NCBI RefSeq assembly: GCF_030811835.1
Contig: NZ_JAUSRO010000018.1
Coordinates: 62,001-126,000 of the forward strand
Direction: 5' to 3'
Length of the DNA stretch: 64,000 nucleotides
Origin: Variovorax ginsengisoli
Lineage (GTDB): Bacteria; Pseudomonadota; Gammaproteobacteria; Burkholderiales; Burkholderiaceae_C
Shown here: positions 54,211 through 63,503 of the stretch, piece after piece
Layout: each line of letters opens with the position of its first letter
How positions within the stretch are numbered: the stretch's first letter is position 1
Made by a program: the position numbers and the translations under genes
Notes under the pieces: generated by a model
What the model saw: only the letters and a program-made list of their open reading frames with translations
What the model was told of the DNA's origin: nothing
Databases searched by the model: none

Positions 54211-55398
54211 TCAGGCAAAGAGATGCCGGTTCTCGCGCGTCGCCCCGCGCAGATGGATGCGCAGCCAAAGCATCAGAAGGGCTGCAACGGCAGCGACGGC
54301 ACAGGCGACGTAGCCAAGCGCCTGGTAGCCGACGCCGGCCACGACGAAGCCCGCCAGCGCCGGCCCGAGGCAGGAGCCGATCATCGTCATCGCGGGGGTC
54401 GCGCTCACGGCCCGACCGCTGGGGTCAAGCCTCGACAGCAGGCCGAACAGGAACGTGTGCGAGAAGATCACGACCGAGACATACACCGCCGTGGCCAGCG
54501 CGTAGGGCAGGAAGGACGTCGAGTTCGACAGCGTCAGTGCAAGGAGCCCTTGGCAGAGGGGGCCGACGATACCCACGCTCATGGGCGACAGCCGCTTCTG
54601 CAGCAAGGCGGCCAGCGGACCGGGCACCAGGTTGACGAACCCGAGCCAGACCAGCGTCATCTGCACCTGGCCCGGGGTGAAGCTTCGCGCCGCACCGATC
54701 CGTTCAACGAACGCGAAGATCATCGCCTGGTTCAACGTCAGGCACATCACCACCACGATGGGTACCCAGATGAGCTTCGACACGCGGTCCGCAGTGGGTT
54801 CGATTTGTGCCGCAGCAGGCGGCACGTCGGCGCCACCAACATCAGGAAAGGCCAGCGCCGAGAACAGCGCGGCCACGCCCATCACTGCAGACAGTACGAT
54901 GAAGAGGATGGAGGCGCCATGGCGCGCGATCAATCCGGGCACGGTCGCGAACACGATGATCCCGAGAACCGCCGCCGCGAGGTTCACCAAGGCGAAGAGC
55001 CGATGCGGGTTGTCGGTGCGGCCCATGGAGCCGTGGACAAGCGACAGCCCGCTGCCGGCGCCCAATCCGGCCATCCCGTGCAGCAACGCCATGGTGCTCA
55101 AGCTGCCCACGCCGACCGGCTGACGGGCGATGATTGCAAAGCCGAGCGCAGCCACCGCATAGCCCACCGCAGCGATCTGCCGACGCGGCAGGCGGTTGAA
55201 TAGCGGGGCCAGGACCGCGCTGGACGCCATCATGCCGAGCAGGAAAACCGTCACGGTGAGCCCGGCCTGCTCGGGCGCAAAGTGATAGTACTGCATCAGC
55301 CCACCGACCCACAGCGGCAACGCCACCAGATCGATCATTCCGGCCATGTGGCCGATCGTGAGGACGGCCTTGCCGCCGGTGCCAACAGGTTTTGACAT
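54211..55398 (-). CDS. MFS transporter
   Basis: A 395-residue transporter with about 12 hydrophobic helices. The first is near residues 15-35 (MAGMIDLVALPLWVGGLMQY), with RLPRRQIAAVGYAVAALGFA in the position of the loop 2-3 signature. It lies between the GST and the dioxygenase gene in the same direction and probably imports the aromatic substrate. The 220-bp gap to the GST contains no recognisable gene. Confidence 0.8.
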   Translation of the reverse strand: MSKPVGTGGKAVLTIGHMAGMIDLVALPLWVGGLMQYYHFAPEQAGLTVTVFLLGMMASSAVLAPLFNRLPRRQIAAVGYAVAALGFAIIARQPVGVGSLSTMALLHGMAGLGAGSGLSLVHGSMGRTDNPHRLFALVNLAAAVLGIIVFATVPGLIARHGASILFIVLSAVMGVAALFSALAFPDVGGADVPPAAAQIEPTADRVSKLIWVPIVVVMCLTLNQAMIFAFVERIGAARSFTPGQVQMTLVWLGFVNLVPGPLAALLQKRLSPMSVGIVGPLCQGLLALTLSNSTSFLPYALATAVYVSVVIFSHTFLFGLLSRLDPSGRAVSATPAMTMIGSCLGPALAGFVVAGVGYQALGYVACAVAAVAALLMLWLRIHLRGATRENRHLFA

Positions 55399-55492
55399 TG
55401 TCTCGTTCCTTGTAGTTCTTGAATACCGTCGATCTGCGCAGGCGTGACCGGCGTCGCACCATCCAGTGCGCCGGTCTCCTGCGTCGCGCTGC

Positions 55493-56989
55493 CTACCAGG
55501 AAAGCGCCTTGGCGCTTACCCAGGTGCCGTGGAACCCTTCATGCACGCGGCACGGGAACTTGATGGTCGCGACGGGGCCCTGGCTCAGCTTCTTCGCGTC
55601 GAGGATCACCAAGTCCGTCCGGTTCTCGGCGCGGCGGCCCACCATGCACATCAGCCAGCCGTCGCCTTCGGGCGCGTCGGCCGAACGCGGCACGAAGTAC
55701 GGCTCCTCCGGCGAGGAGTCCGGGCCGGCGTAATAGAAGTCGAAGGTGTCGCGGGTCTCGTCGTAGTGGCCGAGGCACGTGAACGGCGGGCCCTTGGGGC
55801 CGAGCGGCAGCATCGGACCCAGGGCCGTGTTGCTCGTGCCGAAGTAGAACTGTGTCGCGCGGCGCATCGCATAGCGCGGATCGATGACCGGCATCTCGCC
55901 GACATGGTTGATGAGCCGCCGGATCTCGAACCAGTCTTGCCCGTCCGAGAGGTTGAACGACCAGCGCTCGCCGAACGGCGGCCGCTCGTGCGCGTCGGGG
56001 TCGTGGATGTCCGGGAACTGGCTGAGCCATCCGGACCCCGTCACGAAATGGTCCAGGTGCAGCACGGTGGACCCCTCGATCGACTCTTCCCAGGCATTGA
56101 AGGAGTGGGTTTGCATTGCGGCGACGGGGCATGTGTACCAGCGGATCGACTTCACGCCTTCCTGACGGGAGAAGATGGCGATCTGCGTCTTCTTGGTGCT
56201 GTCCCAGTGCCAGTAGGGCTCGCCGCGCTGGACGCGTTCCCAGTCGCAGACCATGGGGCAGATGACGAACGCAATGTAGTTCCGCGACACCAGGAAGTCG
56301 TGGACCATCGAGGAGTACGGTGCCTCGAAGGCCTCGGTGCGAGTGAAGTGTCCATCGGCCGCGATGGTGTAGACCTCGATGCGCTTGTCGGCCACGCCCT
56401 GAGTGTTGTATCCGAAGGCGATGCACTCGCCTGTTTCGGGGTCGTACTTCGGGTGCGCGGTGAAGGTCTTGCTCTGGAGTTGGCCGTCGAAGTCGCGTTC
56501 GCCGAGCGTGGCGAGGGTGAGAGGATCAAGCTCGTAGGGCCGGCCCGACTCCTTGAGCGCGTACAGCTTGCCGTGATGCCACATCACCGCGGTGTTCGCG
56601 GTGTTGTTGTCCTGCCCTGCGACTTCGGGCAGGTCGGTGAACGAATTGCGGTAGGCGCCGAACAGCGCGCGCCGCGCCTTTCGCTCGAGCTTCAGCTTGG
56701 TGGTCTGCACGTAGCGCGTCGTGAGGTCCGCGTGACCGTTCTCGAGGCGCACCATGTGCACCATGCCATCGCCGTTGAGGAAGATGTCGTTGTCGAACAG
56801 CGGCGGATGCGCGTGGTCGGCACTGTTGCGGTAGTAAGCGCCATCGAGTTCTCGCGGGATGGTCCCGACGACTTCGAGATCGTGCACCTCGCCTTCGATG
56901 CGGACGGGCGCTGCATAGCCTGTGAAGACGCGTGTGTCCGGGAAGAGGTGTCCTCTTAGGTCGGACGTCGTTTGCATGGTGTTCTTCAT
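55493..56989 (-). CDS. Carotenoid-cleavage-family dioxygenase (lignostilbene/isoeugenol-type)
   Basis: A 498-residue non-haem iron dioxygenase of the RPE65/carotenoid oxygenase family. The four iron-binding histidines are visible in FTAHPKYDP, YSSMVHDFLVS, MQTHSFNAWEE and near the C-terminus in FHGTWV. LDGAYYRNSADHAHPP marks the family's N-terminus. Bacterial members split the central double bond of stilbenes or isoeugenol, releasing aldehydes such as vanillin. The aldehyde dehydrogenase just upstream would oxidise such a product. Confidence 0.85.
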   Translation of the reverse strand: MKNTMQTTSDLRGHLFPDTRVFTGYAAPVRIEGEVHDLEVVGTIPRELDGAYYRNSADHAHPPLFDNDIFLNGDGMVHMVRLENGHADLTTRYVQTTKLKLERKARRALFGAYRNSFTDLPEVAGQDNNTANTAVMWHHGKLYALKESGRPYELDPLTLATLGERDFDGQLQSKTFTAHPKYDPETGECIAFGYNTQGVADKRIEVYTIAADGHFTRTEAFEAPYSSMVHDFLVSRNYIAFVICPMVCDWERVQRGEPYWHWDSTKKTQIAIFSRQEGVKSIRWYTCPVAAMQTHSFNAWEESIEGSTVLHLDHFVTGSGWLSQFPDIHDPDAHERPPFGERWSFNLSDGQDWFEIRRLINHVGEMPVIDPRYAMRRATQFYFGTSNTALGPMLPLGPKGPPFTCLGHYDETRDTFDFYYAGPDSSPEEPYFVPRSADAPEGDGWLMCMVGRRAENRTDLVILDAKKLSQGPVATIKFPCRVHEGFHGTWVSAKALSW

Positions 56990-57025
56990 ATGTCTCCTTG
57001 AATTGAAATTTCGCAGGGCGCTCCG

Positions 57026-58495
57026 TCAGAAGGGGTAGTGACGTGGCGCCATCTGTACCGTGATCCACCGCAGCTCGGTGAACGCGTCGATACCCGCCTT
57101 GCCGCCGAAGCGGCCGTAGCCGGAATCCTTGACGCCGCCGAAGGGCATCTGCGCCTCGTCGTGCACGGTCGAGCCGTTGATGTGGCATATGCCCGACTCG
57201 ATGCGCTGCGCCGCCTTCCAGGCGCGCGCAATGTCCCGGCTGAACACGGCGGCCGACAAGCCGTAGGCGTTGTCGTTTGCGCAGGCAATGGCCGCCTCGT
57301 CGCCCCGGACCCGCACCACCGGCTTGACCGGGCCGAAGCTCTCTTCGCGGTAGATCCGCATCTGCGGCGTCACATGGTCGAGGACGGTCGCACACATGAT
57401 CAGCGACTCGGCCTTGCCACCGCAGACGACGCGCGCGCCCTTCGCCACGGCATCGTCGATGAGCGCATTGCAGCGCTCCACCGTGGCACGGTCGACCACC
57501 GAACCCAGCACGGCGGGGGCACCGGCGAGATCCCGTGGATCGCCAGCCGGCAGGGCCGCGGCGCGGGCTGCCAGGCGCTGCACGAAGTCGTCCGCGATGC
57601 ACTCGTCCACGACGATTCGCTCCGTGGACATGCAGATCTGCCCCGAATTCGAGAAGGCGCCGAAGACGGTCGCGTCGACAGCGGCATCGATGTCCGCATC
57701 CGCCAGCACGACCAGGGGCGCTTTGCCACCGAGTTCCAGAACCGCCGGTTTGAGATGCCTGGCGCAGACCTGGGCAATGATCCGCCCCACCTTGGTGGAG
57801 CCCGTGAAGTTGACGCGGCGTAACGCGGGGTGCGCAATGATGGCCTCCACGATGGCTGCTGCGTCGGCCGGCGCATTGGTCACGAAATTCACGACGCCTG
57901 CGGGCAGGCCGGCGGCCTGGAGCGCCTCGCCTATGAGGCCATGGGTGGCCGGACACAGCTCCGAGCCCTTGAGGACCACGGTGTTGCCGCATGCCAGCGG
58001 CAGCGCGATGGATCGGACGCCCAGGATGACCGGCGCATTCCAGGGGGCGATGCCGAGAACCACGCCGGCTGGCACTCGTTGGGCGAGCGCGAGGCTACCG
58101 GGTACATCTGACGGAATAGTCTCGCCGCTCACTTGTGTGGTGAGTGCTGCTGCCTCCAGAAGCATGTTTGCAGCGAGATGGACATTGAAGCCCGCCCACG
58201 ACGCCGAGGCGCCGGTTTCGCGGGCCATGGCACGGTGAAAGACATCGGCGCGTGCGGTCAGTTCATTCGAGGCCTTGATCAGCAGCGCCCGACGCGCTCC
58301 GGGACCCAGGGCCGCCCAGGCGGGGAAAGCTGCTGCAGCCGCATCCACAGCAGTGCGTGCGTCATCGGCACTGCCTGCGGGGGCAACCGTGGCGACTGTC
58401 TCGGTCAGAGGGTTCCGGCGCTCGAATGTCGCGCCACTCGCAGCGCTTGCATTTTTGCCATCGATCAACATAAATATGGTCTTTGTCTCACTCAT
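57026..58495 (-). CDS. Aldehyde dehydrogenase (vanillin/salicylaldehyde type)
   Basis: A 489-residue NAD(P)-dependent aldehyde dehydrogenase. Cofactor region VLGIAPWNAPVILGVRSIAL, NFTGSTKVGR (glycine motif), LELGGKAPLVVLADADID (catalytic Glu) and SGQICMSTERIVVDE (catalytic Cys) are all present. WNAP and ICMS are seen in vanillin and salicylaldehyde dehydrogenases. First gene of the leftward set, 36 bp before the dioxygenase gene. Confidence 0.88.
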   Translation of the reverse strand: MSETKTIFMLIDGKNASAASGATFERRNPLTETVATVAPAGSADDARTAVDAAAAAFPAWAALGPGARRALLIKASNELTARADVFHRAMARETGASASWAGFNVHLAANMLLEAAALTTQVSGETIPSDVPGSLALAQRVPAGVVLGIAPWNAPVILGVRSIALPLACGNTVVLKGSELCPATHGLIGEALQAAGLPAGVVNFVTNAPADAAAIVEAIIAHPALRRVNFTGSTKVGRIIAQVCARHLKPAVLELGGKAPLVVLADADIDAAVDATVFGAFSNSGQICMSTERIVVDECIADDFVQRLAARAAALPAGDPRDLAGAPAVLGSVVDRATVERCNALIDDAVAKGARVVCGGKAESLIMCATVLDHVTPQMRIYREESFGPVKPVVRVRGDEAAIACANDNAYGLSAAVFSRDIARAWKAAQRIESGICHINGSTVHDEAQMPFGGVKDSGYGRFGGKAGIDAFTELRWITVQMAPRHYPF

Positions 58496-58621
58496 TGAAG
58501 CTCGCTCGCAAGATCGGTAGGTCGGACGGTGCTTTGCATCCTTCGCCCTCGTCTCGCCGCTATTTGCAGGCCAATGAGGAGCGAGCGATGCCGCAGCATG
58601 AAATCACGCGTTAGACAAAGA

Positions 58622-58645
58622 TGCGTAACGGATGAACCTTACGCA
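58622..58645. promoter_or_regulatory. 24-bp inverted repeat, operator-like, before aldehyde dehydrogenase operon
   Basis: TGCGTAA (58622-58628) and TTACGCA (58639-58645) are perfect inverse arms with a 10-bp spacer, 127 bp upstream of the aldehyde dehydrogenase start. The symmetry fits binding of a dimeric regulator. Confidence 0.55.
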
Positions 58646-59566
58646 CTCGTGTTCTCCCGGAAAAATAGTTTGGAGTGATGCACTGCATCATCGATATCAA
58701 TACCTTTGGCATCCGATCAAGTCATGCGGCCTTCGGGCTCGGCTGATCTAGCGAGACCTATTGGCAGCTGCCGAGATCGGCGGTGCCTTCGGAGGCGACA
58801 AGGAAGCCGGCGGTGGCCGTGAGTCTGGCTCCGACGCGTGGAAGGCGTACAGCCGGCGTGCCACGAGCACCATCAACTGCTCGCGTGCGCTGCCGCTGGC
58901 CCAGGGTGTGTTGGCGCCGACCGGAAACTGAGCCAGTGAGGGTGCGGATAAAAACTTGGACTGGGTTATGCCGCAAGTCCCAGTTCATCAACCTTACCGC
59001 TTCATCGGGCTGGCGCAAGAACTGCGGCGAGTGGCCGCACATCGTGGGTCAGAGTTAATGCGCAAGCCGTCTATGGGGCGCACAGTGCTCGGCCAGCATC
59101 TGTGGTTTCCTACAGCCGGGCAACACGGCCTGCGGTGGAGGCTGGCGCGCCGCCTCTTCACCATCCAAGCACTGGACGCTGCGTGCTCCGTTGAGACGGA
59201 GCGGTAGTCGACCGCGGACATTGGATCGATCTTCGGCATCGAGTATCCGGTGGATCGCAAGCAACTGTCGTATATCAAGATCCGTGGGCCAGCAGACCTT
59301 CGTCGTGCAGGGTATGCAACTCGCGCGTTTGCATGACGAGCGCTACGAGCCGTCGCCGTCGTGGTCGATGGGGCGTGCAGAACGCGGTCATCTGTGTTAT
59401 GTGCCCGTGGCCCTGTAGGTTTGAGCGTCCCGCGGGAGTGTCTAGAAGCCGCAGTTGCACGATTTCGGGCATGTCGCCCCCGCGCCAGCGTCCGAGTCAC
59501 CGGGATGGTGCGAGGCGCCCCACGACTTCGGAAAAACCGAAGTCGATGAGGCTTCGTTGTGAATTG

Positions 59567-59580
59567 TTGATCTGGATCAA
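59567..59580 (+). promoter_or_regulatory. Perfect FNR/Anr box before the Rieske oxygenase gene
   Basis: TTGATCTGGATCAA matches the TTGAT-N4-ATCAA consensus of FNR-family regulators at all ten fixed positions. It ends 60 bp before ATG 59641, a place suitable for activation near -41.5. Confidence 0.6.
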
Positions 59581-59640
59581 GCTTTCTAGCATTCATCGCA
59601 TGCCGCAGACCCCCGGCGGCGCCCGCCCACGGAGCGATGA

Positions 59641-61011
59641 ATGACGACGAAGAAGACCATCCTGATCAAGCCGTACTCCGCCTACGAGCGCGAGCAGTCC
59701 ACGACGGAAGACGCGGAGCTGACGCACGTCGAAGGCAATGCGCCGGCCGGCGAATACCTGCGGCGCTTCTGGCAGCCAATTGCGCTGTCGTCCGAACTCG
59801 GTGAGCTGCCCAAGAAGGTCCGCATGTTCGGCGAGCCGCTGGTGCTGTTCCGCACCAAGGGCGGCACGCCCGGCCTGCTGGAGCTGCACTGCAGCCACCG
59901 CGGCACGTCGCTCGAGTTCGGCACCTGCGAGGACGAAGGCCTGCGCTGCTGCTACCACGGCTGGCTGTTCGGCGTGGACGGCACGATCCTCGAAACCCCC
60001 GGCGACCCGCCGGAGTCGACGCTGCGCCACAACGTGTGTCACGGCGCCTACCCGGTCATCGAATACAAGGGCCTGATCTTCGGCTACTTCGGCCCGCCGG
60101 CGCTCAAACCCGAGTTCCCGATCTACGACTCGTACGAGCGCGAGGGCGATCGGCTGGTGCCCTACGTCATCACCTACCCGTGCAACTGGCTGCAGGTGCA
60201 TGAGAACGTCATGGACCCGGCGCACGCCGTGTTCCTGCACACGCGCATCAGCTTCACGCAGTTCGCCGAGGTGTGGGGCGCGCTGCCGGAAATGGACTTC
60301 GTGCCCACGCCGACCGGCATGGTCTACGTCACCACCCGCCGCTGGGGCGACAACGTGTGGGTCCGCTCCAACGACATCCTTCTTCCGAACCTGGCGCAGG
60401 TCGGCCACATCTGGGAAGACGGTGCCGAGCCGAAGGCATTCAGCCGCGTGGCCATCACGCGTTGGACCACGCCGGTGGACAACACCACCTGCCGCATCAT
60501 CGGCTGGCGCCACTTCCATCCCGAGGCGGACCCGCGCGGCATCGCCGACGAAAGCCTCTGCGGCGTCGAGTCGGTCGACTTCTTCGGCCAGAACGGCGAC
60601 CGGCCGTACGAAGACCGCCAGCGGATGCCGGGCGACTTCGACGCCCAGGTCTCGCAGCGCCCCATCGCGGTCCATCAGATGGAAAACCTGACGCGCTGCG
60701 ACCGGGGCGTGGCCATGCTCCGCCAGTTGCTGCGCCGCCAGATCAAGCGCGTGGCCGAGGGGCAGGCGCCGACGCTGTCGCCGGTTCGTTCTGGCGGGCT
60801 CGTGCCGACCTATGCGCACGACACCGTCGTCCAGATCCCGGCCGCCGAATCCACCGATCCGCAAGCCGATGCCGAACGGCTGCGCGAAATCGCCAAGGCC
60901 ATCACCAACATCGTCGTGAAGGGCGCGCACCACGAGGCCGCCGACCGCGATGCCCAGGTGCATGCGCTCATCCGCGCCTATGTCGACGCGCAGCGCGAAA
61001 CCGTTTCCTGA
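59641..61011 (+). CDS. Rieske non-haem iron oxygenase, alpha subunit
   Basis: A 456-residue ring-hydroxylating or demethylating oxygenase. The Rieske cluster ligands are C84 and H86 (CSHRGT) and C103 and H106 (CYHGW). The mononuclear iron site is D192, H195 and H200 (MDPAHAVFLH). Length and sequence are close to the phthalate/vanillate-O-demethylase type rather than the dioxygenases with small beta subunits. No ferredoxin or reductase gene is present beside it, so electrons must come from elsewhere. The next gene starts 31 bp later. Confidence 0.88.
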   Translation: MTTKKTILIKPYSAYEREQSTTEDAELTHVEGNAPAGEYLRRFWQPIALSSELGELPKKVRMFGEPLVLFRTKGGTPGLLELHCSHRGTSLEFGTCEDEGLRCCYHGWLFGVDGTILETPGDPPESTLRHNVCHGAYPVIEYKGLIFGYFGPPALKPEFPIYDSYEREGDRLVPYVITYPCNWLQVHENVMDPAHAVFLHTRISFTQFAEVWGALPEMDFVPTPTGMVYVTTRRWGDNVWVRSNDILLPNLAQVGHIWEDGAEPKAFSRVAITRWTTPVDNTTCRIIGWRHFHPEADPRGIADESLCGVESVDFFGQNGDRPYEDRQRMPGDFDAQVSQRPIAVHQMENLTRCDRGVAMLRQLLRRQIKRVAEGQAPTLSPVRSGGLVPTYAHDTVVQIPAAESTDPQADAERLREIAKAITNIVVKGAHHEAADRDAQVHALIRAYVDAQRETVS

Positions 61012-61042
61012 TCTTCAACGCCTTCCAGAAAGAGCCTCACCC

Positions 61043-61681
61043 ATGACCCACGCCCCATCCCCCATCCATCCGGGCCGCGTCGACTGGACCGGCGACAACC
61101 CGGGCATATACCTGAAGGACACGCAGGACGGCCCGTGGACCGGGCTGGCCACCTTCTTCCGCATCGTCTACTCGCCGTACGGCATGGGCAGCGGGGTGCT
61201 GCTGCTCGACCAGCCCAACGTGGCCCAGGGCCTGCCGGCGGTGCAGAACTTCTGCATCAGCGACAACGAGACGCTGGCGCGCTTCCTGGTCGACCAGTTT
61301 TTCTCGAAGTTCGCATCGTTCAAGGTGTCGAGCGGGCTCGGCGCCATCAGCTACCTGCTGGCCACCGAGATCAGCCGCGCTGGCGACACGCGCTCGCGCT
61401 ATCAGGAGATCGTAAAGTCCAACGACTTCGAGGTCGTGATGACCTGGGAAGGCCTCGGCGCGCCCTATGCGGTGGACATGCCGGTGGAAGCCGGGCCGAC
61501 CAAGGAGCACCAGATGTACAGCCTGTTCCTGGATGCAGAGGACGCGCATGTCACGGTCAACGGCCGGCGCCTGAACGGCAAGATTGTCCAGCGCGACTTC
61601 GCCGGCACCCGCAAGAGCACGGCTTTCCTCGCCTTCTCCGAAACCTGGATGCAGGGCCAGGCACCCGGGCGCGCGCTGTGA
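61043..61681 (+). CDS. Conserved-looking protein of unknown function between Rieske and liv genes
   Basis: A 212-residue soluble protein with no signal peptide (WTGLATFFRIVYSPYGMGSG, NFCISDNETLARFLVDQFFS, VVMTWEGLGAPYAVDMPVEA, HQMYSLFLDAEDAHVTVNGR). The mixed alpha/beta pattern resembles ligand-binding or lipocalin-like catabolic accessory proteins, but I do not recognise the family. Its stop overlaps livH (GTGA at 61678-61681), so it is a true operon member. Confidence 0.7.
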   Translation: MTHAPSPIHPGRVDWTGDNPGIYLKDTQDGPWTGLATFFRIVYSPYGMGSGVLLLDQPNVAQGLPAVQNFCISDNETLARFLVDQFFSKFASFKVSSGLGAISYLLATEISRAGDTRSRYQEIVKSNDFEVVMTWEGLGAPYAVDMPVEAGPTKEHQMYSLFLDAEDAHVTVNGRRLNGKIVQRDFAGTRKSTAFLAFSETWMQGQAPGRAL

Positions 61682-62547
61682 CCGAGTTCCTCCAGTACCT
61701 GGCGTCCGGCCTGGTCGTCGGGTGCATCTACGGCCTGGTCGCCGTGGGCTTCACGGCGGTCTACAACGTGACCGGCATCGTCAACTTCTCGCAGGGCGAC
61801 ATGTCGATGCTCGGTGCGCTCGGCGCCGTCGGGCTCATCGGCCTGGGCCTGCCGATGCCCGTCGCGCTGCTGGTGTCGGTGCTGGTGGTCGGCCTGCTCG
61901 GCATCGCCATCGAACGCATCGCCATCCGCCCCGCGGGCTCGGACGTGATGCGCGGGATCATCATCACGATCGGCATCGGCGTGGCGCTGCAGGGCATCGC
62001 CGTGATCGTGTGGGGCACCGACGCGCAACCGCTGCCCGCGTTCTCCGGTGAGACGCCGATCGACATGGGCGGTGTCACGGTGCCGCCGCAGGCGCTGTGG
62101 GTGCTGGGCTGCGCCGCCGCGCTGATGCTCGCCCTCTATGTCTTCTACACCAAGACCTACATCGGCAAGGCGTTCCGCGCCTGCGCGATGAACCCGAAGG
62201 CCGCGGGCCTGATGGGCATCCCGAACACCGCCATGCGCGCCGTCGGCTTCTTCCTTTCGAGCCTGGTGGGTGCCATCGCCGGCGTGATCGTGGCGCCGGT
62301 GGCGCTCATGCAGTACGACACCGGCGTGTTCCTGGGCATCAAGGGCTTCGTGGCCTGCATCATCGGCGGCTTTGGCAATCCGATCGGTGCGGCCCTCGGT
62401 GGGCTCGTGCTCGGCAGTCTCGAGTCGCTGTCCACGGGCTACCTGAGCTCGGGCTTCAAGAACGCCATCGCGTTCGTCGTGCTGCTCGGCTTCCTCTTCC
62501 TTCGACCCGGCGGGATCCTGGGAGAAATGGACACGGTGAAGCGATGA
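61678..62547 (+). CDS. livH: Branched-chain amino-acid-type ABC permease LivH
   Basis: A 289-residue permease with about eight helices. YNVTGIVNFSQGDMSMLGAL and LGIAIERIAIRPAGSDVMRG are LivH signatures. GTG 61678 overlaps the preceding stop. Transporters of this class near Rieske genes often carry aromatic acids rather than amino acids. No periplasmic binding protein gene is visible yet; it may lie beyond the window. Confidence 0.9.
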   Translation: MTEFLQYLASGLVVGCIYGLVAVGFTAVYNVTGIVNFSQGDMSMLGALGAVGLIGLGLPMPVALLVSVLVVGLLGIAIERIAIRPAGSDVMRGIIITIGIGVALQGIAVIVWGTDAQPLPAFSGETPIDMGGVTVPPQALWVLGCAAALMLALYVFYTKTYIGKAFRACAMNPKAAGLMGIPNTAMRAVGFFLSSLVGAIAGVIVAPVALMQYDTGVFLGIKGFVACIIGGFGNPIGAALGGLVLGSLESLSTGYLSSGFKNAIAFVVLLGFLFLRPGGILGEMDTVKR

Positions 62548-63503
62548 AAAAGCAGTTCGTCATCCCCGCCATCGTCATCCTGCTGGCGTTGGTCCTGGCA
62601 TCGGGCAATGCCTACCTCGTCAACCTGTGCGTCGTCGCCGCGATGACGACGCTGCCTGCGGTTGGCCTGTCGTTGCTGATGGGCTACACCGGCCAGATAT
62701 CGCTGGGCCACGCCGCCTTCGTCGGGCTCGGCGCGTACGCCTCGGCGCTGCTGTGCAAGTCGCTGGGCCTGAACCCCTGGCTGGCGATCCCGCTGGCGAC
62801 CGCACTCTCCGCCTTCGCGGCCTGGTGCATCGGGTGGCTGGTGTTCCGCCTGCGCGGCCACCACCTGGCGATGGCCACGCTGGCCTTCGGCATCATCATC
62901 CACGTCGGCATGGTCGAGTGGCGCGGCCTCACCGGCGGGCAGGACGGCCTGGCGGACGTGCCCTCGCTGCAACTGCTGGGCTTGGACCTGCGCTCCGATG
63001 CGGCCATGTTCTGCATCGCCTGGGCCGCCTGCCTGCTGGCGATCGTGCTGGGGGGCAACCTGGTGCGCTCGCCCTTTGGCTTCGCCATGCGCACGGTCGC
63101 CGAGAACGAGGCCGTCGCCGGCTCCATCGGCATCGCGAGTGCAAGCCTCAAGCGAAAGGTGATGGCACTGGGTGGCGCCTATGCGGGCTTCGGCGGCGCG
63201 CTGTATGCGCACTGGCTGGGCTACATCAGCCCAGGGCCGTTCGACGTCGGCTATTCGGTGCGGCTGCTGCTCATCGTGGCGCTCGGCGGCTTCTCCGGCC
63301 TGTGGAGCGTGGTGTTCGGCGTGTTCTTCGTCGTCATCACGAGCGAGGCCCTCAAGCCCTTCGGGCGCTTCGACGTGGTCATCTACGGCGTGCTGCTGGT
63401 CTTCGTCATGGTGCGATGCCCGCAAGGCCTGCTCGCCAGTCTCCATCAACTGTTCGACAGGCTGTCCGGCGGCGCGCGCCGCCGGGCCGGGAGCGACGCA
63501 TGA
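62544..63503 (+). CDS. livM: Branched-chain amino-acid-type ABC permease LivM
   Basis: A 319-residue permease with GYTGQISLGHAAFVGLGAYA and SPFGFAMRTVAENEAVAGSI, both typical of LivM. ATG 62544 overlaps the livH stop (ATGA), and its own stop overlaps livG in the same way. Confidence 0.9.
   Translation: MKKQFVIPAIVILLALVLASGNAYLVNLCVVAAMTTLPAVGLSLLMGYTGQISLGHAAFVGLGAYASALLCKSLGLNPWLAIPLATALSAFAAWCIGWLVFRLRGHHLAMATLAFGIIIHVGMVEWRGLTGGQDGLADVPSLQLLGLDLRSDAAMFCIAWAACLLAIVLGGNLVRSPFGFAMRTVAENEAVAGSIGIASASLKRKVMALGGAYAGFGGALYAHWLGYISPGPFDVGYSVRLLLIVALGGFSGLWSVVFGVFFVVITSEALKPFGRFDVVIYGVLLVFVMVRCPQGLLASLHQLFDRLSGGARRRAGSDA

Larger units (their letters stand above)
58496..59640. other. 1.1-kb intergenic region between aldehyde dehydrogenase and Rieske genes
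   Basis: No gene is supported. It holds the promoter of the leftward set with an inverted repeat at 58622-58645, and the promoter region of the Rieske gene with an FNR/Anr box at 59567. Open frames in the middle (58780-59400) lack any family pattern and look like eroded sequence. Confidence 0.55.

Noticed and set aside
56526..57992. 488-codon minus-strand frame across the dioxygenase and dehydrogenase genes
   Set aside because: It is an out-of-frame shadow rich in Arg and Gly; the two real enzymes occupy another frame with complete motifs.
58780..59400. Several 60-200-codon frames between the two catabolic operons
   Set aside because: No motif, no ribosome site, and strong overlap of frames on both strands; they look like eroded sequence.
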